DNA of 64,000 nucleotides, taken from the NCBI RefSeq assembly GCF_003112775.1, contig NZ_BFCH01000008.1, positions 105,551-169,550 of the forward strand, in the 5' to 3' direction. The notes beneath the pieces were generated by a model that was given only the letters and a program-made list of their open reading frames with translations, was not told the origin of the DNA and searched no databases. Made by a program: the position numbers and the translations under genes. This DNA is from Mycobacterium montefiorense (lineage in GTDB: Bacteria; Actinomycetota; Actinomycetes; Mycobacteriales; Mycobacteriaceae). Below are positions 25,867-34,599 of the stretch, piece by piece; within the stretch, counting starts at the first letter, position 1, and each line of letters opens with the position of its first letter.

Positions 25867-26885
25867 CAGCCTCGCCCGCCCCAGCGCACCGCCGCCGCAC
25901 CGGCGAAGTCACCGGCATGGGCGAAGCCCGCCATCAGCACCACATCACCGGACTTGAGCTGCCCGTCGGATATCGCACGATCCAGGTTGATCGGGATCCC
26001 GGCGCCGAACAGGTTTCCACACTCTTCGAAGGTGTCCCGATGTCGTTCCGGCGGCAGCTCGAGCGCGTCGCGCCAGTTGCGCAGGAACGCCCGGTTGGGC
26101 TGGTTGGTCACCATCAGATCGATGTTCTTGGCGGGCAGGCCGATTCGGTCGCATACCGCGAATGCCACCTCGGGAACCTGCCGGTTGCCACGGGCCAGCA
26201 CCTTGGTGATCTTGCTTTCGGTGAAGCCGATGCTCCCCTCGCCCGGCCCCGCCTCCCACCACTTACGCGGCGGGTCGTAGGAAAGCGTCATCTCACCCGC
26301 AAATTCGCCGTAGGTACGGCACTCGACATCCAAAATCGGCGACTGATCGCTCACCGTGACCAGTCCGACCGCGGCGCCGTCGCCGGGCACCGCCGACTGC
26401 GCCTTGCGGCGAATCGTGGGCTGATCGAAGAATTGACCGGCCGCGTTCTGCGCGATCGCGATCAGCGCGGTGCGCCCCTCACCCGACGACAGCAGCTTGC
26501 GGGCCACGTTGAGCGCCAACACAAACGCGGCACACCCGCCGTTGTTCAGGTCGAGCACCCAGGACGGTCGCAACCCTAGCCGGTGCGCGATGCCGCCGCC
26601 CTGCCCGTAGAACGCCATGTCGGGTACCTGGGTGTGGGTGATCAGCACGTCCGCGCCCTCGACGACGTCGTGACCATGCCGCTCGATCAGTCCCTGCACC
26701 GCACGCTCGATCATGTCGATCGAACTCTCGTCCGGCGCGACGTGATGGCGAAACTTCGGGGCCCGGAACATGACGTTCTCGCGGAGCTCGTCGGATTCGG
26801 CGAACTGTGCGTAGTAGTCGGCGGGGATCGGCGCGCCGGGCAGGTAGCCGGAGACGTCGATCAGGCTGACGTTGGGCTTATTCAT
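25866..26885 (-). CDS. KAS III-like beta-ketoacyl synthase lacking the usual catalytic His
   Basis: 339 residues of thiolase/FabH fold. Cys118 (LNNGGCAAF) is the nucleophile. The FabH PHQAN motif is replaced by VTNQPNRAF, so Asn261 stands where the catalytic His normally is. The second Asn is kept (ECGNLFGAGIP, Asn291). Missing His argues against ordinary malonyl-ACP decarboxylative condensation, while acyl transfer or condensation with a non-malonyl nucleophile remains possible. It lies 7 nt after the SRPBCC gene and overlaps the aminotransferase by one base. Confidence 0.82.
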   Translation of the reverse strand: MNKPNVSLIDVSGYLPGAPIPADYYAQFAESDELRENVMFRAPKFRHHVAPDESSIDMIERAVQGLIERHGHDVVEGADVLITHTQVPDMAFYGQGGGIAHRLGLRPSWVLDLNNGGCAAFVLALNVARKLLSSGEGRTALIAIAQNAAGQFFDQPTIRRKAQSAVPGDGAAVGLVTVSDQSPILDVECRTYGEFAGEMTLSYDPPRKWWEAGPGEGSIGFTESKITKVLARGNRQVPEVAFAVCDRIGLPAKNIDLMVTNQPNRAFLRNWRDALELPPERHRDTFEECGNLFGAGIPINLDRAISDGQLKSGDVVLMAGFAHAGDFAGAAAVRWGGRG

Positions 26886-26892
26886 GGCGCGC

Positions 26893-27540
26893 TCATCTCA
26901 TCCATTCGGGGGTCACCGGGAGGCCGTTACGGTGGCGGTATTCGGCGATTGCTTTGAGGTTGTTCATTTCCAGCAGATGGCCCGCGCCGAACATGTCCCA
27001 GAAGTCGCCGACCCACACCGGGCGCTGGGCGGGTGCGGTCTCCGGATACGGGTTGCGGTCGTAGAACGGGTGGTGGCAATTCGTCCACAGCACAACAGAA
27101 CCCGGCTTGTCGAGGACCACCTGGGCGTCGATGACGCGCATCAGGTAGACCATCCACAGGTGCTTGCCCTGATCCCACGCACAGTGGTAGTCGACGGTGC
27201 GGGCCTGCTTGTTCGCGACGGTGCGCGTGTAGATCTCGGTCTCCGAGCCGAGCCGGTCGTAGGCCAGCCACAGACCGGGTTCGTCGGTCCGGGTGAACCC
27301 GCGCAGACTGTAGGTCCACTCTTCCAGGCTGCGGGTGTCCGACAGGTACTCGTACAGCTCGTCGGGCGGGCAGTCGATGTAGTTGTTCACGGTGCAGTAT
27401 TCGCCGAACACCTGATCGTGCGGGTAGACCGACCGCATCATGTCCATGATGATCGGCGTGGCCTGCTCTCTAGGGCTGGTTTCGATGCGAGTGACCCCAT
27501 CGATGACGTCAGGAATATCAACAAGTGCTGGCAGCGACAT
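26893..27540 (-). CDS. SRPBCC (START/cyclase-like) protein of the biosynthetic operon
   Basis: 215 residues. The central part (CTVNNYIDCPPDELYEYLSDTRSLEEWTYSLRGF, then YHCAWDQGKHLWMVYLMRV) fits the helix-grip fold of SRPBCC proteins, which includes polyketide cyclases and aromatases and ligand carriers. ATG 27540 lies inside the end of the TPP-enzyme gene (23-nt overlap), showing translational coupling. Whether it is a cyclase, a dehydratase or a carrier cannot be told. Confidence 0.72.
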   Translation of the reverse strand: MSLPALVDIPDVIDGVTRIETSPREQATPIIMDMMRSVYPHDQVFGEYCTVNNYIDCPPDELYEYLSDTRSLEEWTYSLRGFTRTDEPGLWLAYDRLGSETEIYTRTVANKQARTVDYHCAWDQGKHLWMVYLMRVIDAQVVLDKPGSVVLWTNCHHPFYDRNPYPETAPAQRPVWVGDFWDMFGAGHLLEMNNLKAIAEYRHRNGLPVTPEWMR

Positions 27541-29260
27541 TGGTGCACGTCTCCTTAGCCGTGGGAATCTCTTCAAGGGCAATAGGTTCGGTCTTCCCCG
27601 CGAAGAGGAAGGGGGCGAATGGCGGGATCTCGTCGGCGGCGCACTCGACGGTGACCACCGCCGGACCGTCGATGTCGAGCGCCGCGACCATCGCGGCGGC
27701 GAGTCCGTCGGTGTCGCTGACGTCCATCGACGTCAGGCCCGGGAACATCGCCGCTAGCCCGGCACCGAGCCGGCTGGGCCGGAATCGGTTATAGCTGTAC
27801 AGGTTGTCGTAGAACAGCTGCTCGCGGGTCACGCACATGGCGTGCGCGTTGTTGTTGAACAACACGAACGTCACCGGAAGCTGATACTGCACCGCGGTGT
27901 GAACTTCCATGCCGTGCATGAAGAATGCGCCGTCGCCGGCGATCACCACGGTGCGCCCCTGCGACCGTCCACTGTTGGGCCGCCCGAAAGCCATTCCAAT
28001 GCCGGCGCCGAAGCTGTAGCCCATACCGCCCATACCGAGTGCGACCGCATACCTGCCGCCGCGGCGCGCCGACAGGTAGTGCACGGCGGACGCACCGGTG
28101 TTGCCCGCGTCGACCACGATGTCGGCCCCGTCGGGCAACACGCCTTCGAGCACCCTCATCGCGTCGCGGTAGCGCACACCTTCGCCGACCCACGACGGAG
28201 GCGTCAGTTCGCAGCGACGCACGGTGTCGGGAACCCGCACGCCCGTTGGGCGCCCGCTGCCGGACAGGGCCTCGGTCAGCATCCGCAGCGAGGTGCGCAG
28301 GTCGTCGGTGTGCACGTGCGCACACGGAACGTACGGCCGCGCAGAGCCGATCGAGACGGTACGCACCCTGGCCAGCGCGTCATCGAGGCCGGTGCGAGCG
28401 GTGACCGACAGTCGGGTACCGACCACCAGGCACACGGCGCTGGCAGCCACCGCTTCCGCCACACCAAGGTGACCCATCACGCCGGTTACCCCCAGTGCGG
28501 ACGAACAGCCGAATCCCGGTGTGCCGGAAACGTCTTTGGCGTCGGGCACCGTCGCCACCCGGGCGCGCAGCAACGCGCGCAACTCTTCGAGCTCGGTCCG
28601 GGCGTCGTCGCGGGCCACCTGCTCACCCACGATCATGGTGATGGGTCCATCGGCGTTGCGCAGCAACGGGATGATCGGAGCAGGGTTGCCGATCGGCCGC
28701 GGATCGGTGGTCAGCTGCCGGGCATCGGCATACACATACGATCTCTGAATATCCTTGGGCAACAATAAGACTGCAGGTCCTCCGGTGCGCGCAGCGGCGA
28801 CGGCCCGGGACAACGCGGCGCCGATCTCTGCCGGGCGCAGCACCCGCTCGCAATGCACCGATACCGCGGAGAACACCGCCTCGGCATCCAGCGATCCGTT
28901 GTTGCCACTGGTGTCCTGAAAGCTACCGCGGCCGTCCAAGGTAGTGGGGGTCTGACCCACCAACGCCAATACCGGAACCCGGCTTGTCAGCGACTCCCCC
29001 AGGCCTGCAACGAGATTCAGTGCACCGCCGCCTGAGGTCGCGGCCACCACACCCAGACCAGCCCCGCTGCGGCTGTACCCGTCGGCCATCGTGGCAGCGG
29101 AGAACTCATGCTTGGCCAGTACTGCGGTGATGCCGGGCCGGAAATGTGCGGCGTCGTAGAGATCTTCGATGTTGGCGCCATCGACACCAAAGATGTGGTC
29201 GACGCCGATTGACGCGAGGCATCCGACTATGTGGTCAACCACCCGGTGCTTGGAAGGCAT
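27518..29260 (-). CDS. thiamine-diphosphate-dependent enzyme (acetolactate synthase / benzoylformate decarboxylase-like)
   Basis: 580 residues with the three-domain TPP layout. Catalytic Glu52 is in LAKHEFSAATMADGYSR. The TPP/Mg motif is GDGAFFMHGMEVHTAV ... LFNNNAHAM. No FAD-specific AHAS signature or regulatory subunit is seen. Such enzymes decarboxylate 2-oxo acids and join the resulting acyl anion to an aldehyde, ketone or acyl thioester. With a KAS III-like protein and an aminotransferase downstream, an alpha-hydroxyketone or aminoketone product is conceivable. It is the first gene of the operon, with GTGAG close before ATG 29260 and a SigL-type promoter upstream. Confidence 0.83.
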   Translation of the reverse strand: MPSKHRVVDHIVGCLASIGVDHIFGVDGANIEDLYDAAHFRPGITAVLAKHEFSAATMADGYSRSGAGLGVVAATSGGGALNLVAGLGESLTSRVPVLALVGQTPTTLDGRGSFQDTSGNNGSLDAEAVFSAVSVHCERVLRPAEIGAALSRAVAAARTGGPAVLLLPKDIQRSYVYADARQLTTDPRPIGNPAPIIPLLRNADGPITMIVGEQVARDDARTELEELRALLRARVATVPDAKDVSGTPGFGCSSALGVTGVMGHLGVAEAVAASAVCLVVGTRLSVTARTGLDDALARVRTVSIGSARPYVPCAHVHTDDLRTSLRMLTEALSGSGRPTGVRVPDTVRRCELTPPSWVGEGVRYRDAMRVLEGVLPDGADIVVDAGNTGASAVHYLSARRGGRYAVALGMGGMGYSFGAGIGMAFGRPNSGRSQGRTVVIAGDGAFFMHGMEVHTAVQYQLPVTFVLFNNNAHAMCVTREQLFYDNLYSYNRFRPSRLGAGLAAMFPGLTSMDVSDTDGLAAAMVAALDIDGPAVVTVECAADEIPPFAPFLFAGKTEPIALEEIPTAKETCTNVAASTC

Positions 29261-29294
29261 CTACTCACCTAAGTTCGATTGAGACGATGCCTAT

Positions 29295-29322
29295 GGCACG
29301 AGTCAGGTGAGCCGACGGTTCA
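29295..29322 (-). promoter_or_regulatory. SigL-type promoter of the biosynthetic operon
   Basis: Minus strand TGAACC (29322-29317), 16-nt spacer, CGTGCC (29300-29295). The published M. tuberculosis SigL consensus is close to TGAACC, 16-18 nt, CGT. A start near 29288 would give a leader of about 28 nt that includes AGGTGAG before ATG 29260. sigL itself lies 0.9 kb away. Confidence 0.72.
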
Positions 29323-29328
29323 CCTGAC
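29302..29328. repeat. perfect 9-bp inverted repeat overlapping the SigL-type promoter
   Basis: GTCAGGTGA (29302-29310) pairs with TCACCTGAC (29320-29328) around a 9-nt loop. It begins 6 nt after the rslA stop codon, so it could terminate sigL-rslA. No T-run follows, and one arm overlaps the -35 element, so an operator for a repressor such as the nearby MarR is equally possible. Confidence 0.55.
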
Positions 29329-29333
29329 GGGCA

Positions 29334-30104
29334 TTACAGCGAACGCTGCAACAGAACCTGGCCGCTGTCGGCGGCGACCACTTGCACCGCGGCGATCTGC
29401 TCAATCGGCGTCGAGATGCTCGCGGCGGGCGTCGCGGTGTGACCGGGTTCGGCCACCCAGGTCGCCAGCCGAGTCTGGCTGCCGTCGCGACCGACCACAA
29501 CCATCGCCAGGGTGTCATGGTGCGCATACGGCGGAGCCAAGCAGACGCACTTCAAGTTGATGGCCGTCCCCCAATGCTGGCTGGACAACTGCACGGTGGA
29601 CGTCAGCAGGTTGGTACCCACCTGCGCCATCTCCGATGAGGCAGCCACCGACTGGGCGGGCGGCACCGACGGGGAATGCCCCTGAATGCCGACGAAGACG
29701 CCGACCGCCAGCACCGCGGCCGCGGCGGACGAGGCCACCCAGGTGATCGCGCGTGCGCGGCGGCGGCGCCAGGCCACCTTCGCCAGCAACGACGGCAACA
29801 ACTCGGGTGACATCTCAGGTGTCGCCGGCGGGAGATCTCCCGACTCGGCGATCGCGGCAAATTCTTCACGATCAAGCTGCGAAAGCAGGGCCGGCACTCC
29901 ACTGAGCTCGGCGACGGCGTTCCGGCATGCCGGGCACTGGGCCATGTGGCCCTCGAACTCGCGGCGGTCGACGGACGACAACGACCCAAGCACGTATGCG
30001 GCATCCCACATCGCGTAGCGGTGATCGTCACCCATGATCAGACCAAAAACCTCGTTGTCGCCGGGCGGACCTACACCTCGTAGCGGCGTCTTCATTTCAT
30101 CCAT
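29334..30104 (-). CDS. rslA: zinc-associated anti-sigma factor of SigL
   Basis: 256 residues. The N-terminal ZAS domain carries FEGHMAQCPACRNAV, i.e. H-x3-C-x2-C, the zinc site that binds the sigma factor. One membrane segment (AITWVASSAAAAVLAVGVFVG) precedes an extracytoplasmic domain with a CVC pair (LKCVCLAPPYAHHDTLAM). The C-terminus (VVAADSGQVLLQRSL) matches M. tuberculosis Rv0736 as I recall it. RslA holds SigL inactive until zinc loss or oxidation. It follows sigL by 58 nt. Confidence 0.93.
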   Translation of the reverse strand: MDEMKTPLRGVGPPGDNEVFGLIMGDDHRYAMWDAAYVLGSLSSVDRREFEGHMAQCPACRNAVAELSGVPALLSQLDREEFAAIAESGDLPPATPEMSPELLPSLLAKVAWRRRRARAITWVASSAAAAVLAVGVFVGIQGHSPSVPPAQSVAASSEMAQVGTNLLTSTVQLSSQHWGTAINLKCVCLAPPYAHHDTLAMVVVGRDGSQTRLATWVAEPGHTATPAASISTPIEQIAAVQVVAADSGQVLLQRSL

Positions 30105-30162
30105 CTCCTGTCACCCTTCAAGCATTCGGAGCCGATGACCACACGGATTGGTGGTGGGGCTG

Positions 30163-30696
30163 TCATCGAGTAACTCCGAGTTCCTGCAGAGTGAGCCGCA
30201 AAGCCCGCACGGCATAGTGTAGTCGCGACTTCACGGTTCCCTCGGCAATCTCGAGGTCCCCAGCAATCTGTGCGGTGGTCCATCCGCGGTAGTAAGACCG
30301 TTCGATGACGGCCCGGTGCTCGACGGAGAGCTGCGTCATCGCTTCGGCGATCAGCAACCGGTCCAGCGCCGCATTGACCTCGTCGGGCGTGGCCTGCTCG
30401 GGCGCTCCGTCTTCATCGAGGGAGCCGACCACGTTGCGATACCGTGCGCTGCGCCGATCGTCGATAATCATGTTCCGGGCGACAGTGAACAGCCAGGCAC
30501 GCGCTGAGCGCTCGGTGTCGCCGACGACTTCCGGATGCTGCCATGCGCGCAGCAGCGTTTCCTGGACGACATCCTCGGCGTGGGCGGCGTCGCCGGTCAG
30601 CCGCAGCGCATAGCGCCACAGCACGGCGGCGTGCTCGTCGTAGAGCGCCTTCATCAACGCGGCTTCCGCAGCCGCGGTACCAGCACCCCGAGCCAC
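30163..30696 (-). CDS. sigL: ECF sigma factor SigL
   Basis: 177 residues, same length as M. tuberculosis Rv0735. Region 2 contains YALRLTGDAAHAEDVVQETLLRAWQHPE, region 4 YYRGWTTAQIAGDLEIAEGTVKSRLHYAVRALRLTL. The start is GTG 30696 with AGGAGGTGATCGA upstream. SigL in M. tuberculosis controls itself, pks7/pks10 and exported redox proteins. A similar promoter lies upstream here and a stronger match lies before the neighbouring biosynthetic operon. Confidence 0.95.
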   Translation of the reverse strand: MARGAGTAAAEAALMKALYDEHAAVLWRYALRLTGDAAHAEDVVQETLLRAWQHPEVVGDTERSARAWLFTVARNMIIDDRRSARYRNVVGSLDEDGAPEQATPDEVNAALDRLLIAEAMTQLSVEHRAVIERSYYRGWTTAQIAGDLEIAEGTVKSRLHYAVRALRLTLQELGVTR

Positions 30697-30716
30697 TCGA
30701 TCACCTCCTGCCCATT

Positions 30717-30745
30717 GACACGAGTCGAGTAGGTGTTTAGTTCGA
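30717..30745 (-). promoter_or_regulatory. candidate autoregulatory SigL promoter
   Basis: Minus strand TCGAAC (30745-30740), 17-nt spacer, CGTGTC (30722-30717), about 20 nt before the sigL start codon and just after the map stop. The -10 half is a good match to the SigL consensus; the -35 is imperfect. Confidence 0.55.
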
Positions 30746-30748
30746 GAT

Positions 30749-31549
30749 TCAGCTCAGGGTGAGAATGCGGGGCCCGTCGCCCGTGACCGCCACAGTGTGC
30801 TCCCAGTGTGCCGCGCGCGACCCATCGGTGGTAGTGACCGTCCAGTCGTCGTCAAGCACCAGCGTTTTGCCTGTTCCAAGCGTCAGCATCGGTTCGATGG
30901 CGAGCACCGAACCCAGCGCCAGCAGCGGTCCGCGGCCCGGAGACCCCTCGTTGGGCAGGAACGGGTCCATATGCATCTGCCGCCCGATGCCGTGGCCGCC
31001 GTAGCCCTCAACGATCCCGAACGCGCGCCCGTGGCGAACCTCGGCCGCCCGCGTGCCCATTTCGATGGCATGCGCGACGTCCGTCAGCCGGTTACCGGGG
31101 ATCATTGCCGCTATTCCGGCTTCCAGCGACTCTCGGGTGGCCGAACAGAGCGCCTCGTCGGCGGGATCGAGTGCCCCAACCCCGAACGTGATCGCGGCAT
31201 CACCATGCCAGCCGTTCAGCACGGCGCCGCAGTCGATGGAGACCAGGTCACCGGGGGCGAGGATCTCGGCCGCGGAGGGGATGCCGTGCACCACCCGGTC
31301 GTTCACGGATGCGCAGATCGACGCCGGGTAGCCGTGATAGCCCAGGAACGACGGTGTCGCGCCGGCCTCCCGGATCACCGACTCGGCGATTTCGTCGAGA
31401 CTCAGCGTCGACGCGCCGCAGACAGCAGCCGCATGAACCGCGCGCAGTGCGAGGGCAACCACCGCACCGGCCGCAGCCATCGCGTCGAGCTCGCCGGCGC
31501 TGCGCTGCGGCACTACCTTGCGACTCCGCAACCGCGCCAGCGGGTTCAT
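30749..31549 (-). CDS. map: type I methionine aminopeptidase
   Basis: 266 residues, as in M. tuberculosis MapA (Rv0734). Metal ligands of the pita-bread fold are visible: [19 protein letters not shown] (two Asp), [15 protein letters not shown] (His), and [10 protein letters not shown] and HWEHTVAVT (two Glu). It removes the N-terminal Met from new proteins. It lies 2 nt after adk in the secY-adk-map group. There is no N-terminal SH3-binding extension of the other mycobacterial paralogue. Confidence 0.95.
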   Translation of the reverse strand: MNPLARLRSRKVVPQRSAGELDAMAAAGAVVALALRAVHAAAVCGASTLSLDEIAESVIREAGATPSFLGYHGYPASICASVNDRVVHGIPSAAEILAPGDLVSIDCGAVLNGWHGDAAITFGVGALDPADEALCSATRESLEAGIAAMIPGNRLTDVAHAIEMGTRAAEVRHGRAFGIVEGYGGHGIGRQMHMDPFLPNEGSPGRGPLLALGSVLAIEPMLTLGTGKTLVLDDDWTVTTTDGSRAAHWEHTVAVTGDGPRILTLS

Positions 31550-31551
31550 CG

Positions 31552-32097
31552 TTACTTGCCCAGCGCCCGCAGCGCGCGGGCGAATACCTCATCCATCGCT
31601 CCGATGGCGTCCACGGTCTTCAGTTCGTCGCGGTAGTACTCGAGCAGCGGCGCGGTTTCGTCGCGGTAGACCTTCATCCGGTTGATGATGACCTCATCGG
31701 TGTCGTCGGCGCGGCCGCGGCCCTTGAGTCGCTGCAGCAACTCGTCCTCCGACACCCGGAATTCCAGCACCGCGTCGATGTCGGTGCCCCGGCGTCCGAG
31801 CATGTCGTGCAGCGCCTTGGCCTGCTCGATCGAGCGGGGATACCCGTCCAGGATGAAGCCGTTCGCCGCGTCCGGTTCATCCAGCCGGCTGTCGACGAGC
31901 TGGTTGGTCAACTCCGAGGGCACCAAGTCGCCGGCATCCAGGTAGCGCTTGGCCTCCAGGCCGAGCTTGGTGCCCTGCCCGATGTTGCTCCGAAAAAGAT
32001 CCCCGGTCGAGATCTGCGGCACCCCGAGCTTCTCGCTGAGCTTTTCTGACTGCGTGCCCTTACCTGCCCCCGGTGGCCCCAGCAAAACGACTCTCAC
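31552..32097 (-). CDS. adk: adenylate kinase
   Basis: 181 residues: [10 protein letters not shown] is the P-loop, [12 protein letters not shown] the AMP-binding part, and [14 protein letters not shown] follows. The LID is the short type without a zinc site, typical of actinobacteria. The GTG start at 32097 overlaps the secY stop (GTGA). It interconverts ATP, ADP and AMP. Confidence 0.97.
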   Translation of the reverse strand: MRVVLLGPPGAGKGTQSEKLSEKLGVPQISTGDLFRSNIGQGTKLGLEAKRYLDAGDLVPSELTNQLVDSRLDEPDAANGFILDGYPRSIEQAKALHDMLGRRGTDIDAVLEFRVSEDELLQRLKGRGRADDTDEVIINRMKVYRDETAPLLEYYRDELKTVDAIGAMDEVFARALRALGK

Positions 32098-33419
32098 TTG
32101 AGGAACCCTTCGTAGTTGCGCTGCATCAGCTGACTCTCGATCTGTTTGACGGTATCCAACCCGACGCCAATCATGATCAGAACCGCCGTTCCGCCGAATG
32201 GCAGATTCTGCACCGCTCCGGCATTGCCGATCTGCAGGAACAGGTTGGGCAGCACCGCGATCGCACCTAGGTAGATCGAGCCCGGGAGGGTAATTCTGCT
32301 CAGCACGAAACGCAGATAGTCGGCGGTGGGCTTGCCCGGCCGGATGCCGGGGATGAAGCCGCCGAACTTCTTCATTTCGTCAGCACGCTCGTCGGGATTG
32401 AAGGTGATGGACACGTAGAAGTACGTGAAGAAGATGATGAGCCCGAAGTAGATGCCGATGTAGACCGGGTCGCTCGGATCGGACAGATAAGTGCCGACGA
32501 ACTTGTCCCACCAGCTGTTGCCCACGCCGCCGCTGCCGCTGCGGATCAGCTGCGTGACCAGGTGCGGAATGTAGATCAGCGACGACGCGAAGATCACTGG
32601 GATAACACCGGCCTGGTTGACCTTGAGCGGCAGATACGTTGACGTTCCGCCATACATGCGCCGGCCCACCATGCGCTTGGCGTACTGCACCGGAATCCGG
32701 CGCTGGCCCTGCTCGACGAACACCACGCCGACGATGATGATCAGCGCGGCCACCAGGACGGCGGTGAAGATCATGCCGCCGCGGCTGTCCAGGATCGTCT
32801 TGCCTTCAGAGGGAATGCGCGCGGCGATACCGACGAAGATCAGCAGCGACATGCCGTTACCGATGCCGCGTTCGGTGATCAGCTCGCCCATCCACATCAC
32901 CAGCGCCGCGCCACTCGTCATGACCAGCACGATGACGACCAGGGTGAAGATGCTCTGGTCGGAGATGATGTCCAGCGAGCAGCCCTGCAGCAGGCCGCCG
33001 TTGGCCGCTAGCGCCACGATGCTGGTGGCCTGCAGAACAGCCAGCGCGATGGCCAGATAACGCGTGTACTGCGTCATCTTGGCCTGGCCGGACTGGCCTT
33101 CCTTCCGCAATTCCTCGAACCGCGGGATGACCACGGTGAGCAGCTGCACGATGATGCTGGCGGTGATGTAGGGCATTACGCCGACCGCGAACACCGTGAG
33201 CTTGAGCAGCGCTCCACCGGAGAACAGGTTGATCAGCGAGTAGATCTGTCCGGCCTCGCCACCACTGGCCTCTTTAATGCACTGCTGCACGTTCGGGAAG
33301 TTCACACCGGGCGACGGCAACGCTGCACCGACGCGATGCAGCACGACAATGCTGAGCGTGAAGAGGATCTTCCGTCTCAAGTCAACTGATCGCAGCGACG
33401 AGATGAAAGCCGAAAGCAC
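32094..33419 (-). CDS. secY: preprotein translocase subunit SecY
   Basis: 441 residues with ten membrane segments, the protein-conducting channel of the Sec system. Typical blocks are [30 protein letters not shown] and the cytoplasmic loop [12 protein letters not shown] (ribosome/SecA contact). GTG 33419 follows a strong AGGAGGATAAGA site. In the ancestral spc operon it follows rplO; here about 20 kb of other genes lie between, so it must have its own promoter in 33420-33676. Confidence 0.97.
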   Translation of the reverse strand: MLSAFISSLRSVDLRRKILFTLSIVVLHRVGAALPSPGVNFPNVQQCIKEASGGEAGQIYSLINLFSGGALLKLTVFAVGVMPYITASIIVQLLTVVIPRFEELRKEGQSGQAKMTQYTRYLAIALAVLQATSIVALAANGGLLQGCSLDIISDQSIFTLVVIVLVMTSGAALVMWMGELITERGIGNGMSLLIFVGIAARIPSEGKTILDSRGGMIFTAVLVAALIIIVGVVFVEQGQRRIPVQYAKRMVGRRMYGGTSTYLPLKVNQAGVIPVIFASSLIYIPHLVTQLIRSGSGGVGNSWWDKFVGTYLSDPSDPVYIGIYFGLIIFFTYFYVSITFNPDERADEMKKFGGFIPGIRPGKPTADYLRFVLSRITLPGSIYLGAIAVLPNLFLQIGNAGAVQNLPFGGTAVLIMIGVGLDTVKQIESQLMQRNYEGFLK

Positions 33420-33622
33420 TCTTATCCTCCTGCGCGGCCGGGGGGTAATCCTGCGTTACGCGCGCTCAACACCCGCAGGCCAGGACGTACGGCGTCACGC
33501 GTCAAATCGTGTTCGAGACTAACAGCTGGTCGGACCGAATCCTCAAAAGGGCGTCATGGAGCCGTATCAATAGGGTCCAAAAAATTAAGGAAGCCGACAG
33601 CCACAAGGCGTAGAGTTTTGTC

Positions 33623-33648
33623 AGCTCGTTGCATTTGCTAAGTATCAA
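33623..33648 (+). promoter_or_regulatory. 26-nt element shared by both methyltransferase trios (copy A)
   Basis: The segment beginning AGCTCGTTGCATTTGC, ending CTAAGTATCAA, matches 47300-47325 at 21 of 26 positions. Each copy lies shortly before the first gene of a methyltransferase trio (29 nt here, 40 nt there). It may be a promoter or a regulator site preserved when the block was duplicated. Confidence 0.55.
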
Positions 33649-33676
33649 AGTTGGCTGCCGAGGATCGAGGAGCACC

Positions 33677-34588
33677 ATGACACGCACTGACCAAGACAGT
33701 TGGGATTTGGCCTCCAGCGTAGGCGCCACGGCAACCATGGTCGCCGCAGCCCGTGCGGTGGCCAGCAACGAGGACAACCCGATCATCAACGACCCGTTCG
33801 CCGGGCCCCTGGTGCGGGCGGTCGGGCTGGATTTCTTCCGCCGGATGGTCGACGGCGAACTCACCACCGAGGAAACGCCCGAGGGCGGCCTGGGAGACCT
33901 GCAGGTCGAGACCGACTCGATCGCGGTGCGCACCCGCTTCTTCGACGATTTCTTCCAGGGCGCCGCACGCGACGGGATCCGCCAGGCGGTGATTCTGGCC
34001 GCGGGACTCGACGCGCGCGCCTACCGGCTCTCCTGGCCGAACGGCAGCATGGTGTACGAAGTCGATCAGCCCCAGGTCATCGAATTCAAGACCACCACGA
34101 TGTCGAGCCTGGGCGCCGCACCGGCCACCGAGCGGCGCACCGTCAGCATCGATCTTCGGGACGACTGGCCGGCGGCATTGCGCAGCAGCGGCTTCGACGT
34201 GACCCAGCCGACGTCCTGGAGCGCTGAGGGGTTGCTGATGTATCTGCCTCCCGAAGCCCAGGACCGGCTCTTCGACAACATCACCTCGCTGTCGGCGCCG
34301 GCAAGCGTGCTGGCCACCGAGTTTCATCCGCCGTCGGAGACGACGATGTCGCAGCGTGCTCAGGAATTCAACCAGCGATGGCTCAATTTGGGCTGCGACA
34401 TCGACCTGTCGGGATTGTTCTTCGATGGCGACCGCAACGACGTGGTCGAGTATCTGAGCGGCCATGGCTGGCAAGTGAACTCGCGGCCACGGCGCGAACT
34501 GTTCGCCGATTACGGCCGCGACTTCCACGACAGTGAGTCGCTGTCCCAACTGCGCAACATCGTCGCCGTTACCGCAACTCTGAGCTAG
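33677..34588 (+). CDS. SAM-dependent methyltransferase, TIGR00027/Rv0731c family, trio A gene 1
   Basis: 303 residues. The family core reads [19 protein letters not shown], then [14 protein letters not shown] (SAM motif I), [14 protein letters not shown] (motif II), VSIDLRDDW and [19 protein letters not shown]. The fold is that of leucine carboxyl methyltransferases; substrates are unknown for most mycobacterial members. ATG 33677 has GAGGAGCACC before it. It is divergent from secY and first of three tandem genes (11-nt and 12-nt gaps). From memory it sits where Rv0731c does. Confidence 0.9.
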   Translation: MTRTDQDSWDLASSVGATATMVAAARAVASNEDNPIINDPFAGPLVRAVGLDFFRRMVDGELTTEETPEGGLGDLQVETDSIAVRTRFFDDFFQGAARDGIRQAVILAAGLDARAYRLSWPNGSMVYEVDQPQVIEFKTTTMSSLGAAPATERRTVSIDLRDDWPAALRSSGFDVTQPTSWSAEGLLMYLPPEAQDRLFDNITSLSAPASVLATEFHPPSETTMSQRAQEFNQRWLNLGCDIDLSGLFFDGDRNDVVEYLSGHGWQVNSRPRRELFADYGRDFHDSESLSQLRNIVAVTATLS

Positions 34589-34599
34589 GAGCGCACGCC

